Assembly: GCA_023512835.1 (NCBI GenBank) | Contig: CM042084.1 | Location: forward strand, 12,983,842 to 13,047,841 | Direction of reading: 5' to 3' | DNA: 64,000 nucleotides | Origin: Taxillus chinensis | Taxonomy: Eukaryota; Streptophyta; Magnoliopsida; Santalales; Loranthaceae | Part shown: positions 37,116 to 50,272 of the stretch, piece by piece | Layout of the letters: each line of letters begins with the position of its first letter | Position numbering within the stretch: the stretch's first letter is position 1 | The notes under the pieces: generated by a model | Told to the model about the DNA's origin: nothing | What the model saw: only the letters and a program-made list of their open reading frames with translations | The model's database searches: none | Position numbers and translations under genes: made by a program

Positions 37116-38988
37116 ATGGCGGACAAAGAAAACCGCACGGTCGCCGTCGCTCGGCCGGCCAATAAGCGGGCAGCGGCTGCCACGCCACACCACCACCACC
37201 ACCTCCAGTCTCCCGCCAAGAAGAGGCATGTCGTGTTGGGGGAACTTTCGAACCTCCCGACAGCGGTCGACCGGGTTCCAGCGGTTGAATCTCAGAAGCT
37301 GAAACGCAATGCCAAGGAGGAGGAGGAGGAGGAGGAGGTCAAGGGAAGTCGTCGTCGCGGCGTCGGCGTGAAAGCTGATAATCCGCAGATGTGCGGTTCT
37401 CATGTAGGGATCTACCCGTACCTTCGCAGCATGGAGGTAATAACTACCTAGATTTTGTGTCGCTTTTTATTGGTAATCTGTTGCTTTATTTGTAGAAGTT
37501 TCACGAATGTGGGTGTTGATCTTATTTGTTTATTTTTCAATTTTACTGCTGGCTCGTGTGCTTGATTGTGAAATCTCGCGATGAACCCGTAGGTGGAATC
37601 CAAGAGGAGGCCATTGCCTAATTACATAGAGGAAGTTCAGGAAGACGTGACAGCTAATATGAGAGGGGATATTGGTGGATTGGTTGGTGGAGTTCGCAGA
37701 TGAATACAAGCTCGTGACAGAGACCCTCTACCTCGCCATTTCCTATATCGATAGATATCTATCTGTGGCTGCCCTCAACAGGCACAGCCTGCAGTTGCTG
37801 GGGGTCTCCTCAATGCTCCTTGCCTCGTAAGCACTAGGATATCGCTTGCTTTATTAGAATTTGAAGTTATGGGTTCATTTCTCTATTGATTCTAGTTTAG
37901 TTCTTACCTAAATTTTGTCTGCATTTCGGTTATGATTGAAAGGAAGTATGAAGAGACAAGCCCTCTGCATGTTGAAGATTTATGTTATGTATCAGATAAC
38001 AACTACTCTAAAGAAGAGGTGATAAACAGTTTTCCCCCTCTCCATTCATTACCAAAAATTATATTATTCTAATGCACAAGCACTTTATAGTTTATACGCA
38101 TGCTTCTGTATTAAAAGTGATTCGTGTTGGACTTGAAGGTCGTGTCAATGGAAACTGCTGTACTCAAGTTGCTTGATTATGAAATCGGCAATCCTACAAT
38201 CAAGACGTTTCTCAGGTGATATAACTTTCTGCGCGTGTTGTATTTGAAGTTTCAGGTGATGATTGGTGGTTTTGAACATGTTGTTAATTGGTCTGATTTT
38301 TGCGTATTTTCTCACTTTTGGGCTTCACAGAAGATTCGACGGTATTGCACCAAGGATCTATAAGGTATGTTAGTAGCAGGACCCTAATTTCGAGTCACTT
38401 TTACTGGCATTAACTAACAAATTGTTTTCTGGTTTTGGACCTTGCAGACCCCAAACTTGAAACTGGAATTCCTGGGTTCCTATCTAGCAGAGCTATGTTT
38501 GTTAGATTATGCTTGCGTGAAGTTCTTACCTTCTTTAGTGGCTGCATCTGTCACATTCCTATCCAGATTTACCATTCGGCCAAAGCTGCATCCTTGGGTA
38601 AAAATGCTATTTTAGGCTATTTTATTAATAGAACTTTGTACTTCAAACAAACCTTCATAACATTGACCAAGTTTTGCACCACTTAAAGAGTTCTAGGCTC
38701 CAACAGTACTCAGGATATAAACCATCAGACCTAAGAGAATGTGTTCTCGTCATACATGGACTACAATTAAGTGCAAGAGGAAGCAGTCTACAAGCAGTTA
38801 GAGAGAAATATAAGCGGCAAAAGGTAAACCATTATTTTTAATAACATCAAAGATTTTCCTAAAGCAGATGTTTTTGAAAGTTTGAGGAGCTCATTTGCTT
38901 TTTATGGTTGCAGTTCAAATGTGTGGCATATTTGTCTTCTCCTCCAGAAATACCAGCTTCATATTTTGAGAACTTGGAGGAATTGTAA
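37116..38988 (+). pseudogene. CYCA3: A3-type cyclin, copy 2, with a one-base frameshift
   Basis: Exons 37116-37436, 37593-37826, 37943-38018, 38139-38215, 38331-38364, 38448-38597, 38689-38823 and 38914-38988 correspond one to one with copy 1, and all splice sites are intact. Exon 2 is 234 bp where copy 1 has 233. One extra G in the run at 37665-37668 shifts the frame in the middle of the conserved [10 protein letters not shown] block and reaches a TGA at 37702. Otherwise the gene would encode 366 residues with a KEN box at 4-6, a histidine run and an acidic run in the N-terminus, and a full cyclin core. Nothing else is broken, so it is either a very young pseudogene or a homopolymer error over a working gene; I lean to error. 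Confidence 0.88.
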
Positions 38989-40140
38989 CTGAACTGCACA
39001 GCATTTGATTCGCGGGTTTACTTCACACAGGAAGGAAAACCCACGTTATCAGACAAGTTTAGAGTCCTATGGAGAGGTCTTGCCCTAAAAGACTGATTTT
39101 GTTAATGATCGACCCATGTTGATGGTATTGTAAGTTGTAGCTATTTTTGTCTGGGAATACAACGGCGTAGAAACATTCTGTTGGATTGCAATGTCGTGTT
39201 AATAGAATTTTACACAACCTTTTCAGGAACGTCTAATTTAGAACAATTGGAAATGAGATATTTTTTAATCGATAAGACTATATAGACATGCATAAATTAA
39301 CCTAACGGGCTAAGCCTGTATATATAGGTTCAACACTTACCCTTTCTCCCGGGGCTTGTCCATTGTAGGAGGTCTTGGGTTAGATTCTGGTTGCCTATGG
39401 GGTAGGAGGGATATTTAGGGGTAGGATTCAATGAGTCGGATCTGGGGGCTATTATGTAATACTGACAATAAAAAAGAAATTTAAAATAAAATTCACCTTC
39501 AAGATGGACCAAAGATACTCATCATGCCCACCTAAATTCTATCATGACATTGTTTAACTAAATCTATAGAGCTAGTTAGTTCAATGAGGTTTGCTCTCTA
39601 TCAGTTATGTGGCTCAATTTTAGTAGCCACAACAACTTCAACTTGTACAGTGGCACAATTTCACTTTTTTTTTTTTTAATGAAGAACCTATGGATCTCTA
39701 GTTCTGACATACATGACATTGTTGGCAATGCTAACTGGTGATCTGTTATCACACTACAACTTCATTTGGGTTTCATGATTCACCTTGAGCTTTTCCCAAT
39801 TGGTAGCAAGTATTCCTCAAATGCCCTGTTAGTGTACTCAGATCCATTCTTTAGACCTCACTACTGCACCTGCACCATATTGAGTATGGATTCTCTTTTC
39901 TCAATCCCACAATTTCCCAACTCGAATTCAACATAAGATTCTTCAAATACTCAACCAAAGCCAACCTTGATTCTTTCATACCAAAACAACAATTTTTTTT
40001 TTTGAAACCCTTACTTCAGTTCAGTCAGCACAGAGATAGAAGAACACATGAGCCAACGCAATCGGTCGCCGCTGCTAAGGCGTTCCCCGGCAGGCGGGCC
40101 GTAATACTAGGAACAAGAGCTGTCGCTGGACTACCACGGG
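38989..40140. other. intergenic, with a Copia relic
   Basis: 3' flank of cyclin copy 2 followed by the degraded Copia fragment at 39480-39990. The remainder has no recognisable content. Confidence 0.6.
39480..39990 (-). mobile_element. degraded Copia integrase / RNase H fragment
   Basis: On the minus strand one frame reads KNGSEYTNRAFEEYLLPIGK, similar to the DNGxEYxxxxF integrase block. It is followed by DNRSPVSIANNVMYVRTRDP, resembling the CDNxxAIxIAxNPxxHxRTKHI RNase H block, and it ends in GMMSIFGPS (compare LGMxDIYAP). Stops and shifts abound, and pol segments between the two blocks are missing. Confidence 0.6.
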
Positions 40141-40470
40141 TCATTCCCCATTGACCAAGCGTCCTCCTCCGTCACTCCGCCGACCGCTGCGAATCATCGA
40201 ATTAACCGGAATCGTCCAGAAGAAGACGCCCGCTGTGAGAACCGACCACCTCTTCTTGTAAAGTCGTCCTTCAAGTCCCCTTCTCGTACGCCTTGTCTTT
40301 GGGTGGTTTCTGAAGCAGGAGGCGTGGACCATCAGATCGCACCCATCGCAGAAGATGATGGAATCCGAATGGCCTCCATCCGAGCCCCCACAAATTGAGC
40401 GCGCACTCAATCTCGTCGTCACCCTCTTCCTTGCCATCGCCTAGTCCGAACGCTTGCTGCACCTCTCTGC
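40141..40470 (-). pseudogene. PHD-finger gene fragment
   Basis: One minus-strand frame gives GKEEGDDEIECA and the next gives ICGGSDGGHSDSIIFCDGCDLMVHASC. Together these are the first half of a plant PHD finger of the JADE/BRPF-like class (EIECAIC...IVFCDGCDLMVHASCYGNP). Four extra bases (CTCA) between the Ala and Ile codons throw the frame. The second half of the finger (GDWFCxxC) is not readable, and no longer protein surrounds it. It is a dead, truncated copy. Confidence 0.7.
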
Positions 40471-41018
40471 CGATCGACCACGCCCGCCGCTGCCGCTGAA
40501 TGCCACGCTGCCGGCTTTATACCGAATTGAAAAATGATATTCCATCTACACTTCACCTATATAGACATATACATACCACATTAAAGCTCCTATTTATCAG
40601 CTGGGGTTTGTCTGGGCTTAAACTGGGGTGACCACATTTTTTCTGACAACTAACCCCGACAAAATTTAACGTCGGCCCAGCAGAAAAAAAAAAAAAAGGA
40701 CCGACTAACGTTCAAAAACAACTACCATTCAAGCGTACCGAACTCACTAGCAAAATAGCGGTTGAGGCAACACCATTCACAACTACTAGTCTGGCACTTC
40801 ACAGAATGTGCGTTTTGGGTATCCTCAAGTGCAGAGTGTGAGCTTGGGAGCACTGCCATCTACAGACACATGCGGACGGTGACTCCTCCTATCCACCCCA
40901 AGCGGTGGAAACAAGCCCTGGCCGGCCCACTGGCTCCTCTTATTACCCTCTGGATTTGTGGCATGTAAACGTTGATTCTACTCCTTGAAGCTCTTCCTGC
41001 ATACTCTCTCTAGTATTG

Positions 41019-42923
41019 ATGGGCATGCGTTTTGTTATCCTCTTTTTCTTGGCAGTTGCTGTCACTCTTTCGTATGGCTACTATGGAAGCTGTCGCATGG
41101 AGCTGGGTCCGAGCTCCTCGCGCCTCCTCAAGGCCAGCTCTGTCTTCGTGAAGCAGATCGAGGTACTAGATGACAACAGGAAAGGGGTTCTACTCTATGG
41201 ATTCTCCAAGAAGCCGGAGCCAAGTGTGGACATGAATTGGAGCACATCGAGTCGCATCGTTGTTAGATCCCACAGCCGCAAGGTGAGTTTCAAAACTCTT
41301 ACTGTTTTTCGTTCGTTCGTTCATTCATTCACTCATTCATCATGATTTGTTTTTGGTTTCTCCTATAATTATATGGCTGAAATCATGGTTTGCAGGGATT
41401 CTCCCTGTGGTTGAACAAGGGTTCAAGGATTCGTTTGAGATGGAAAGCTCATGATAGCAGTGTCAGCTCCCGCCAACTAGTGTCTCTAATTAAAGGTTAA
41501 TTTCAGTTACTAGTATTAATTGTTTTCTTTTTTTTCGAAAAAAAAAAAACTCACCCATTAATCTTTGGATACATAATATCTCCAGGGGAACGGAAAGTTG
41601 AAACAATGCTTCTAGCTTCTAAAGATGGCAATGGCAATCCATTTAAAGGTATTAAAATCATAGGATGACTTTATATTTATATTTACCGCATCTCAATTAA
41701 GCAACACAGTTTTAAAAACAATTGAGTTTGACCGAGAAAGACAGCATATGATTGGTAAATAACAGAATTCCCTTGTGCTCAGTTAGAGATATGGAATATA
41801 CAGTAGAAGAAGATGACAGGTACCATGTGGACATCACCAACGCTAACAGTAGGAACATTGTAATTGAAATGAATGTTAATGTTACATCAAAGATATATGA
41901 TACTACCAAGGCCAAGAGCATGTGTTCCGCAGTGAACGGGTCGTGTCGTCTCGGTCTCGTCTTCCCCGATACTCAATATGTGATTTTAAGCACACCTAAC
42001 GATGTACCTCCTCAAACATCCCTGTCTTTTTCATCAGAAGAATATGCTCATGTATGCTCTATACTTACACTGTAAATACCAAATTAAATACAGGGCAAAC
42101 TTGATGGATGGTACATCGAGCTTTCTTTCGCCACTCGCATGATTACATATGTGGCTATCTTAGGTACCAAAATTCGCTAGCAATGTCTTCGATTTATATA
42201 TAGCTGATGTTCTAGGAATTCCATGTGCCTGTGCATCAGAAACATTTCATCAGCTGTTATGGGCTTACGAATACATGTGTGTGTCACTCGTTCTCAGTGT
42301 ATATACGTAACAGTGTTTCTTTCCTTGTGTGGCCACTTTATTCTTTTGGGTTGTAGGAGTTGTCGTGATTGTTACCTTCTTGATACTGAAGTACCTTGGA
42401 GCCTGCGACGATGAGAGGAACGTCGAGCGAAGAAGTACACAAGAAATAACAGAGACCCGACCTTTAGTGCAGGAGAAGGGGTTTAGGTACACCTATGGAA
42501 CAGGTGATGATCGGAGTCACGGGCTTGGCACTTCCGGTGACTCTCTTGATGCTTTGTATGACGAGAAGATTTGCGTGATTTGTTATGACGAGCCAAGGAA
42601 TTGCTTCTTTGTTCCCTGTGGCCATTGTGCCACCTGCTACGGGTGTGCTCAAAGGTTCGGTTTATTGCCTGCTACACATGTTACAAATGTTTGAGTTTTG
42701 AACAACTTGGTTCCTAAAATCTCATGTTGCCTAGCATTTTAGGAATAAAATTATACTTTGTTGATACTATAAAAATTAGGCTTTGGTTGGGTTCATTCTA
42801 TAGGCAATTCGCTTCAAAGTTGTGAGCTTGTGCTTAATGTGCAGAGTCTCAAGGGAGGAGAGCAAAGCCTGTCCCATTTGTCGAAGGACCATTCACAAGG
42901 TGAGGAAGCTGCCGAGGACTTAA
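41019..42923 (+). CDS. APD2: APD-type transmembrane RING E3 ubiquitin ligase
   Basis: Seven exons: 41019-41282, 41396-41495, 41586-41648, 41783-42003, 42094-42163, 42357-42654, 42845-42923. All are in phase and give 364 residues. Order: N-terminal membrane segment (about 5-22), the family signature YGYYGSCRMELGPSSSRLLK, an extracytosolic/lumenal beta-rich region (VLLYGFSKKPE, NKGSRIRLRW, VNVTSKIYDT), a second membrane helix (about 232-254), an acidic/Ser linker, and a C-terminal RING-HC (CVIC at 312-315, CGHC at 327-330, CATC to 333, CPIC at 348-351) ending HKVRKLPRT. Family knowledge: Arabidopsis APD1-4 are endomembrane E3 ligases needed for normal pollen development. APD proteins usually have a longer cytosolic N-terminus, so an upstream exon spliced at the CTCTCTCTAG before 41011 may exist; I could not identify it. 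Confidence 0.88.
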
Positions 42924-43977
42924 CAAAAAGAGTTTGTGAAAGTGGACGGTGGAGGAATCTTTTCAATTCCTAGAATGCTTGCTTCGCCTCGCCCCTAGTG
43001 TCAAATTGCTTCCCGTAGATTTGTTAGTGATGGTGTTAGACAGTTGAGTAGAAGGATGACACTTTTAAGGCATTAATACTCACACGTTGTTTTTTAAAAG
43101 GGAAAATATTTATAAACTATTTCATGTTACTTTGGCAACATTAGGTCGTGTGTTTGACTCTGCAGCCGCTTGTGCTATACTTAACTACTTAAGAAAAATC
43201 GAAAAGTATTCTTGAATGCAAGCTCTATTTGATGTGACAGGACATGATTTGAACGATATATTATTAATATAACACAAGTTTTAATCGCATACTGTTATAT
43301 AATCAATAATATGTAAGACTTGTACAATAAAATACATATAACAGGAAAAAATAATAAATTAGTCTTCCGGTCAATAATTAAAAAGAAAAATAAAAAGACC
43401 CTAAAAGCAAAATTATTTAAAAAGACCTAAAAAAACATAACCCAAATTTTATAGTATTATACTATAACAAATATTTGGAACGGTTTTAGAATTATAGGAA
43501 CCTTCTAACGGATAGCTTTAGACATGGACAATCTTAGCCATTTTATCCAATTTCAAAGCCCTATCAGATAACAAATATCATCATTAGATGTAGAAATTGG
43601 AAGAGCCACCCGTTCGGCCGAACACGTTTAGAATTTAGACAAACCGGGGACATGGGAACTAAGAATTCATCACTTTCGCGGCAACTAAGAATTGTCGGGC
43701 CATTCTTATTTATTTCTTAAGAAGCACGTTTAGACTTTGAAAGCGTCACACGTTTAGACTGTTTGGCACGTGATTTTGAGGCTAAATTTAAATTATGATT
43801 TAAAAAACATGTGATTCGAAAATATTTATTTTTTATTTTTAAATGTAAATATAAATTTTACTTTATTTATTTATTATTATTTTTTCTCACTTTATTATTT
43901 AAATAATATTTATTTTTAATATATTTTCATGAAATCTAATTTTAAAAAAACTTTTTAAAATATATTCTCTTTTATCA

Positions 43978-43980
<3 letters not shown>

Positions 43981-44026
<46 letters not shown>
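43981..44026. repeat. TA microsatellite
   Basis: Uninterrupted (TA)n of about 22 units. Confidence 0.95.
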
Positions 44027-44027
<1 letters not shown>

Positions 44028-45188
44028 CAAAATTATGATTTAAACCTCAACTCCAATCAAGTAAAAAATATGAACCCAAAATATAATACCGAAAATACAT
44101 ACCAAAAACCCTTTAAACATATAACATGTTATATCACACATTCTGCAGGATCAAAGAATTTCTATATCATTCTAAAGAAAAATATAAACTCACAAAAAAT
44201 AATCTTACTGGAGTACATTAAATAAAGTAAATAATTATTAGTTATTATTTAAATATAATAAATATATTTAATATACTAATAAGCTTGTATACCATGTTGT
44301 TTATATAAAATACGTAAAATCTTTTTTGTTATCTATAACATATTTAATTAATCTTTGAGCAATTTTACTTGACACACAAATTAGATAATCATAAACATTT
44401 ATGATCTAACGTGCCAAAAGAAAAGGTCAACAATTGAGGTGGCAATCTACTCATTGCTCAGTTAGTACTTTGAGATGGGCCATGATCCATTTGGGTAGGA
44501 TCCAGCCCATTATGGGATCCATTCTGGCTTAGTCTCGATATGATCTAGGTTTGAGTCTATGCCTAGTTGATTTTAGCATTGGTTTGGTTCGTTTCGAGTC
44601 CGTTTGGCTTGGTTTGGCTTAGTTTAGCCCATTAGAGGTTTTGGCTGATGTCATCAACCCATCTAGCTTATTTAGCAAGCTAGAGGTTGGCTAATGTCAG
44701 CAAGGAGGTTTGGTGTGTTACTTCCCCAGTTTTTAGTGATCAAAACCAGACATGTGATTTTTTCATGCCCACACCTGCAGGGTCAAGAAATTGATGAAAA
44801 GAACTTAAGAACACATATACAACGGGTGCTATCTCATCTGGCATATATATTCATATAACATAAGTATAAAAAATACTCTACCAAATAACATGCAAAACAC
44901 TTTCAAATATCGTAACATACGCCATTATTTCACAAATACTAATTTGTTGGTTACAACTATTTACAAACCCTTGTCGAAAAATAAAGCTTTAAAAATAATA
45001 TATAATAAATAAAACAATGTTCATGTAATATTATAGTTCCGACATTGTTGCGTGATTCAGCTAATTGTTGTTAACACCTAAAAAATAATTAAGTATGGAT
45101 GAGCACAAAACTTAGTAGGTAATCTGTCACTCCTTACTGTGCCTTAGCTACTATAACCATATGTTACATGCTTTGTTCTCATGTGCAT

Positions 45189-45620
45189 TGCGAAGTCTTG
45201 AACTTTGCAAATTCCACATCGGCTGGAGAAGAGAACAAAATATGCCTTAAAGAGAGTTTGGATACCTCTCATATGCAGATTCATTTGAGGGGCCAAGAGC
45301 CTGGCAAGAATAAAAGTTATGCGAATCTAGCCTAAAGTAGAAAAATATCTATATACAGTAGGCTTGGGCTGTTACAAATGTTATCAGAGCTAGGGTTCGG
45401 GTCGATGTGCCAGTCACACGAGGACATGGGCCACCTAAGGGTGGTAGATTATGAAATCTTGGACTTATAAGTCTCACATCGATTGGGGGAGGGGAACGAA
45501 GCATATCTTAAAGAGGGCGTGGATATCTCTCATATGCAAACGCATTTTGGGGGCCAAGAGCCTACCAAGAACAAAAGTTATACGAGTCTGGCCCAAAATG
45601 AAACAATATCTATATTTGGG
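45189..45620 (+). mobile_element. TRIM-type miniature LTR retrotransposon
   Basis: Two direct repeats of under 200 bp flank a very short interior. LTR 1 is about 45189-45376 and LTR 2 from about 45450. Both share CACATCG-TGG, CTTAAAGAG, TGGATA-CTCTCATATGCA, GGGGCCAAGAGCCT and AAAAGTTAT-CGA. Two bases after LTR 1, TGTTATCAGAGC (45379-45390) matches the initiator-Met tRNA primer-binding site TGGTATCAGAGC except at one position. The interior of about 73 bp codes for nothing, as expected of TRIMs, which move using another element's proteins. The right end of LTR 2 is lost in a poly-T block at 45622-45650. Confidence 0.78.
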
Positions 45621-45621
45621 G

Positions 45622-45650
45622 TTTTTTTTTTTTTTTTTGTTTTTTTTGGG
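45622..45650. repeat. poly-T block replacing the end of the TRIM LTR
   Basis: T runs with single G breaks occupy the place where the second LTR should continue into AGTAGGCTTGGGCTGTTACA as in the first. Confidence 0.7.
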
Positions 45651-46319
45651 ATATTTAAATAATATTAATGCAGCAAATAATACAACACAAGCAAACATAT
45701 CAAACCACCACACAAATCATATTCCTCAACCATACCACAATAATAAAGGCTTGAATGTCAAATTATTGGCTTATCAAGCCATATCTTGATAATAGAAACT
45801 CGCATGCCAACTTATTAGTTTATCAAGCTCGCTACACACAAACTAAGCATTTTATATGCATATCTATGTAAAGACTCGTATTTGGGTAGTCTTGAGAGAT
45901 AGTCATTCTATGGGAATGTAACTATCTGGACGGTAGTGTAGCCGTCAATGTGAGCATTTTGATCGTACTTAGGCCCGATTCCAGTCGGGTCCCATTTGAC
46001 CCGATTGTTGACTTTTCGGGGTTTATTGGTTGACTTTTGCGTTTGAGCGGTCATTTGAGTGTAATAATATCTGTTTAGTGTTGTGGGGGGCTGGGGTGGA
46101 CTTATTTGGTCATGACATCGATAAATATAAATAGGGGGAAAGAGAGCTTCCATGTTACGTTTTAGCGTTTGTGCGTTTGAGAGAGAGAGAGGCTTGAGAG
46201 AGCTTGGAGGCCTTGGCAATTGGGGGTGGGGAGCTCGTTCGAACATCAAGAATCATTCCAGGTAGTGTTCCATTGATTCTTCACCCTTTTCTTGTTTTTT
46301 TGGATTAACATGTAAGAAT

Positions 46320-47647
46320 TTGATGAAATTTGGGGGGGAGGGGGGGGAACCCCAGAATTGGGGGAAAAACAAATTTGGGGGCGAATCTTGTATTTAAAAT
46401 GAACGTTACGGGGGGGTAAGACGTGATTTAAACCTAATATATAGTCTTAGGTATGAGTTTTATGAGATTCGAAAGGTCCGGAGGTTTTAGGGTTGAATCT
46501 TGAAACCAGATTATAAACAGGTGAAAAACAATGGGGGGGGGGGGTGGTTGGGGTGGGGGGGAAACGCCCGATGAGATCGATAAATCCCTGGAAATTTCGA
46601 ATGTGCGATTCGAAGGTTGAAGGTTCGATGTAGTGTAATTTAGTCGAATGTGGAATTTTTTGGTTTTTTTTTGGGGGGTGGGGGGGTTTTTGGGGGGGGT
46701 TTGTGGGGGGTTTGAAGGTAGTTCAGTGAGGTTCAGGGTCGAAGGCGGTCGAAAAAAAGAGATTCGAAATACCGATTCAAAATGTAGTTTTATTGCGGTC
46801 AAAAATACATTGACACATATTTACATTGCAACCTATACCCATCCACACACATTTAAGTAAAATACATAAGTTACAATGTAAATAACAAAGCCCCATTTGG
46901 ATTCAAAGAAAAATACTAGAAAAATTAATTCCCACTATTTCAAAATGTGAAAATTGTGATTTAGAATGTAAAATCTTTTTGAAAAAAAAAAAAATTCATA
47001 TTAAAAAAATTCCCAAAAGTTGGATTATCTAAGCCAAATATTATCTTATCTTGATAAGGTGGAGACCAAAGGGATTTTTATTTTAATAAAAAAAAATTTT
47101 TTTTGGGTGGTTCTTTCATAAATCAGTTAGGGGTCAAGATTTACTTGTGAAGACAGCTAAAATTTTAAATGAAATGTTGAGAATGACATGCCATACTAAT
47201 GTTAGTATGTTATGTGAGGTATTGGGGCATGGACTCAGTGACTTGTTTGGGTTCTCACCGTAATGCATGGTTTATGGGTGGGGGATATGAACCGATGGCA
47301 TGATACGTTGTCTTGTGGACGAGGGCATATGAGGGGGGGGGATATTAAGCTGTTGGCGTGAGGGAGGGAAGGGGGGGGTCTTGGCTGGGATCCCATGGAG
47401 GATCGTGGAAGTCAAGTTTGTGCATTCTATGATGCAGCGAGTCCGGTTTTTTTTTTAACACTAATCCCCCACTAATTTTCGAGCATATAATATAGATATA
47501 GACTTATATGTGTTGCATGATGTGGAGTGTTAGGGTCACCGGGGGGGGGGGGGGGGGGGGGTTGTTGGGGGGGGGCGCGGGGGGGGGGGGGGGGGGTGGG
47601 GGGGGGGGGGGTAGGGGGGGGGGGGGGGGGGGGGGGGGGTGGTGGGT

Positions 47648-47678
<31 letters not shown>

Positions 47679-47700
47679 TTTGGGGGGGGGGGGGATTTTT
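46320..47700. repeat. G-rich low-complexity blocks in LTR-like DNA
   Basis: G runs at 46322-46400, 46530-46565, 46660-46710, 47330-47380 and above all 47539-47695, scattered in sequence that upstream (46090-46260) looks LTR-like (TATAAATAGGGGG, leader-like GAGAGAGAGAGGC). Poly-Gly and poly-Pro frames here are not genes. Confidence 0.7.
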
Positions 47701-50272
47701 TTTGGGTGATATATATAAAATTATTTTATTTTGTTTTTTATAATCTATGCATATGGTGGAAATGGACGGTTGTATTTGCAACCGGTATGATGTAACATGA
47801 ACTAACCATATGATTTTTGACTCTTTGTATGCATGATGATAGGTATGGGAAAGTCAAGGGATTACCCTTGGTATATATACGGGTTGCATATTGGGAAGAC
47901 AACGGGGGGAAGTCTCCATTGGGGGAAGCACCAACCCCTTGACCTTTCGGGATTAAAGTCGGGCCGCTTTTGGTTTCCATTGGGGCGTGACAAAACATAT
48001 CGATACAATCATGTTCATTCTATGGCACAATATCATAGTAGTATGCAACCATCATATAACATCAACCAACCATATCATCATGACGAAAGATAAAACGGTG
48101 AAATAAACCATATTCAGATTCAACCATTAAGTCCTGTTTGCCTATCCTATTTTATTTTTCAAAATACAATTATTTTTAAAAACTATGGACCTAGATGAAT
48201 TTATATCACTCATAAATACTTTTAAATTCATTGGGCTCACTATTTTCAAAAAAAATCATGTTTTCAAAAATAATACCCTCAAATAAAACAAGTTAGGCAA
48301 CCCTTGGTATATTGCATTGATGTCTTAAACCAACACAACCCTCGGTATATTGCGTGGTGGCAACTTCACTTTAATAAATGATATGTGGCATGATAAAAGT
48401 GATTGTGGTGAATCATAGGTATGTTTATAACCTATGATGTGGTTTAATATGTGACAAAGGAAGAGTTTGTTATAAGAGATTTGTCTAAAATCTGTAAAAG
48501 AGAAAAAGTCAAGGTCCTTGATAAGAAGCAAGTCTAATATGTTATAACACGTTTTAAAGTCATGTAAGTTAACATTGAGACTTCAAAACAGACAATATTG
48601 TAATACATTAACAATTCTCTAATTTAGCACGATATGTATACTATTTTTAAAAGCATATATAATATAGAAAAAATAAAGGTGTATTGACAAATAACAAAGG
48701 CTTGCCAACGGACATCTACCCAAATTCAATCCCTTTCAAGCTTAATATCATTCATATTGATCTAATAAAAATTTAAACCCCGATTATAAGACATTCACAT
48801 CAACTTCTTCAAAGTGGACTCTTCAAAATAACCGAAAAAATATATCTTTGTTATTATAATAATCTACTTTTTTGAGCACACATTTTAGTCTTTTTACTTT
48901 AACAATTTATTTTTACTATTTCATTAAAATACTATTTGTTAAACATTATTTTATTCATTAAAAAGGGAAGAAAGGAATGAGAAATTGAAAATAAAAAAGA
49001 AAGGGAGAGAAAATACAATTATTTAAAGAACACAAATAAAATAGTAAATGTTAAATTTGAAAGTGCATATTCATAATGTTAAAAATTTGAATATAATGAA
49101 GATACTAAAAATTAAGGTTTTAAATTTTTTTTATTCAATTGACTTTTTAAACTAACAAATTTTTTTTTGAAGAGTTGATTTAACAAATAAAAATATTACT
49201 TTTAGGTTCTTTCATTTTAACAAAAAAAAAAGTTAACATTGTAAATAATATTCACTCAAATTTATCAATTACTATTCACTTCATATTCTTTAAAAATCGT
49301 AATTTCTCTCAATTTTCCTTTTTAATTTCTCTCTCCTTTTTAAATTTCTCATTCATTAAATAAAGAACAAACAAATATTTTAATTAAATAGTAAATAAGA
49401 ATTGTTAAAAAAGATAGACTAAAGTAATATTTTAATGAATAGTGCAAAATTCGTAATCTTGAATAGTTAAATTTAACAATGGATAAGTTATTGTCATCTT
49501 TAAATTTTTGATGAAAATTATAATTTTTCATGACCGTAAAATCTTAATACCCATAGTCTCACATTGAAATAGAATTCATTAAAATAATAATATAATTTTC
49601 AAAAGGATAGAAAAAAATGAAAAAAATAAAAAAAGAGAAAATAAGAAGGAAAAAATGAAATATTAAAATAATTATTTGAATGAATATAAAGTAATTATTC
49701 AAATTTAAAGAATCGAACAAATTCATTTTATCTTATAGTTACAACAAAATTATTGATATTATTTTCATGCAGAAGTGCACCTACAATTAAAATTATGTGT
49801 TTCATAAGTTAAAAAAACTAATATATACAAAAGAGTTATTATTCAACCGGATTTACAGTTGGATGGTGACGTGGTGCAATATTAGCTGTGCGATATATTC
49901 TTTTAAAATACATATACAGCACAACTAACATAATGTTATGTCACCCGTTATAAATCCGGTTAAAAATATTTATTCTATATATAATAATAAAATTTATTTC
50001 AATAATAATTATATTTTTAAATGGTATTAATGTTTCAAGACCCTCCTCCTTCCTCCTTGCTTTCTACCACAACTATATTAATGTTTTATAGAAATAAAAT
50101 ACTTTTTAGTTTTTATGAGAACAAATTAATAATAATTTTTTTTCATTAAAAAATTTACATATGATTTGTCGGCGCGCAGAGATATGTGGCAATTGTCATA
50201 AGACACGCAGGATGCAACCTAGCAATTCTCTTTCATTTGTACCCGCTAAAAACGAGTATGCTCGATTAGAGT

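Noticed and set aside
47508..47795. Glycine-rich protein-like frame
   Set aside because: Glycines come only from GGG runs; no signal peptide, no repeat structure beyond the homopolymer.
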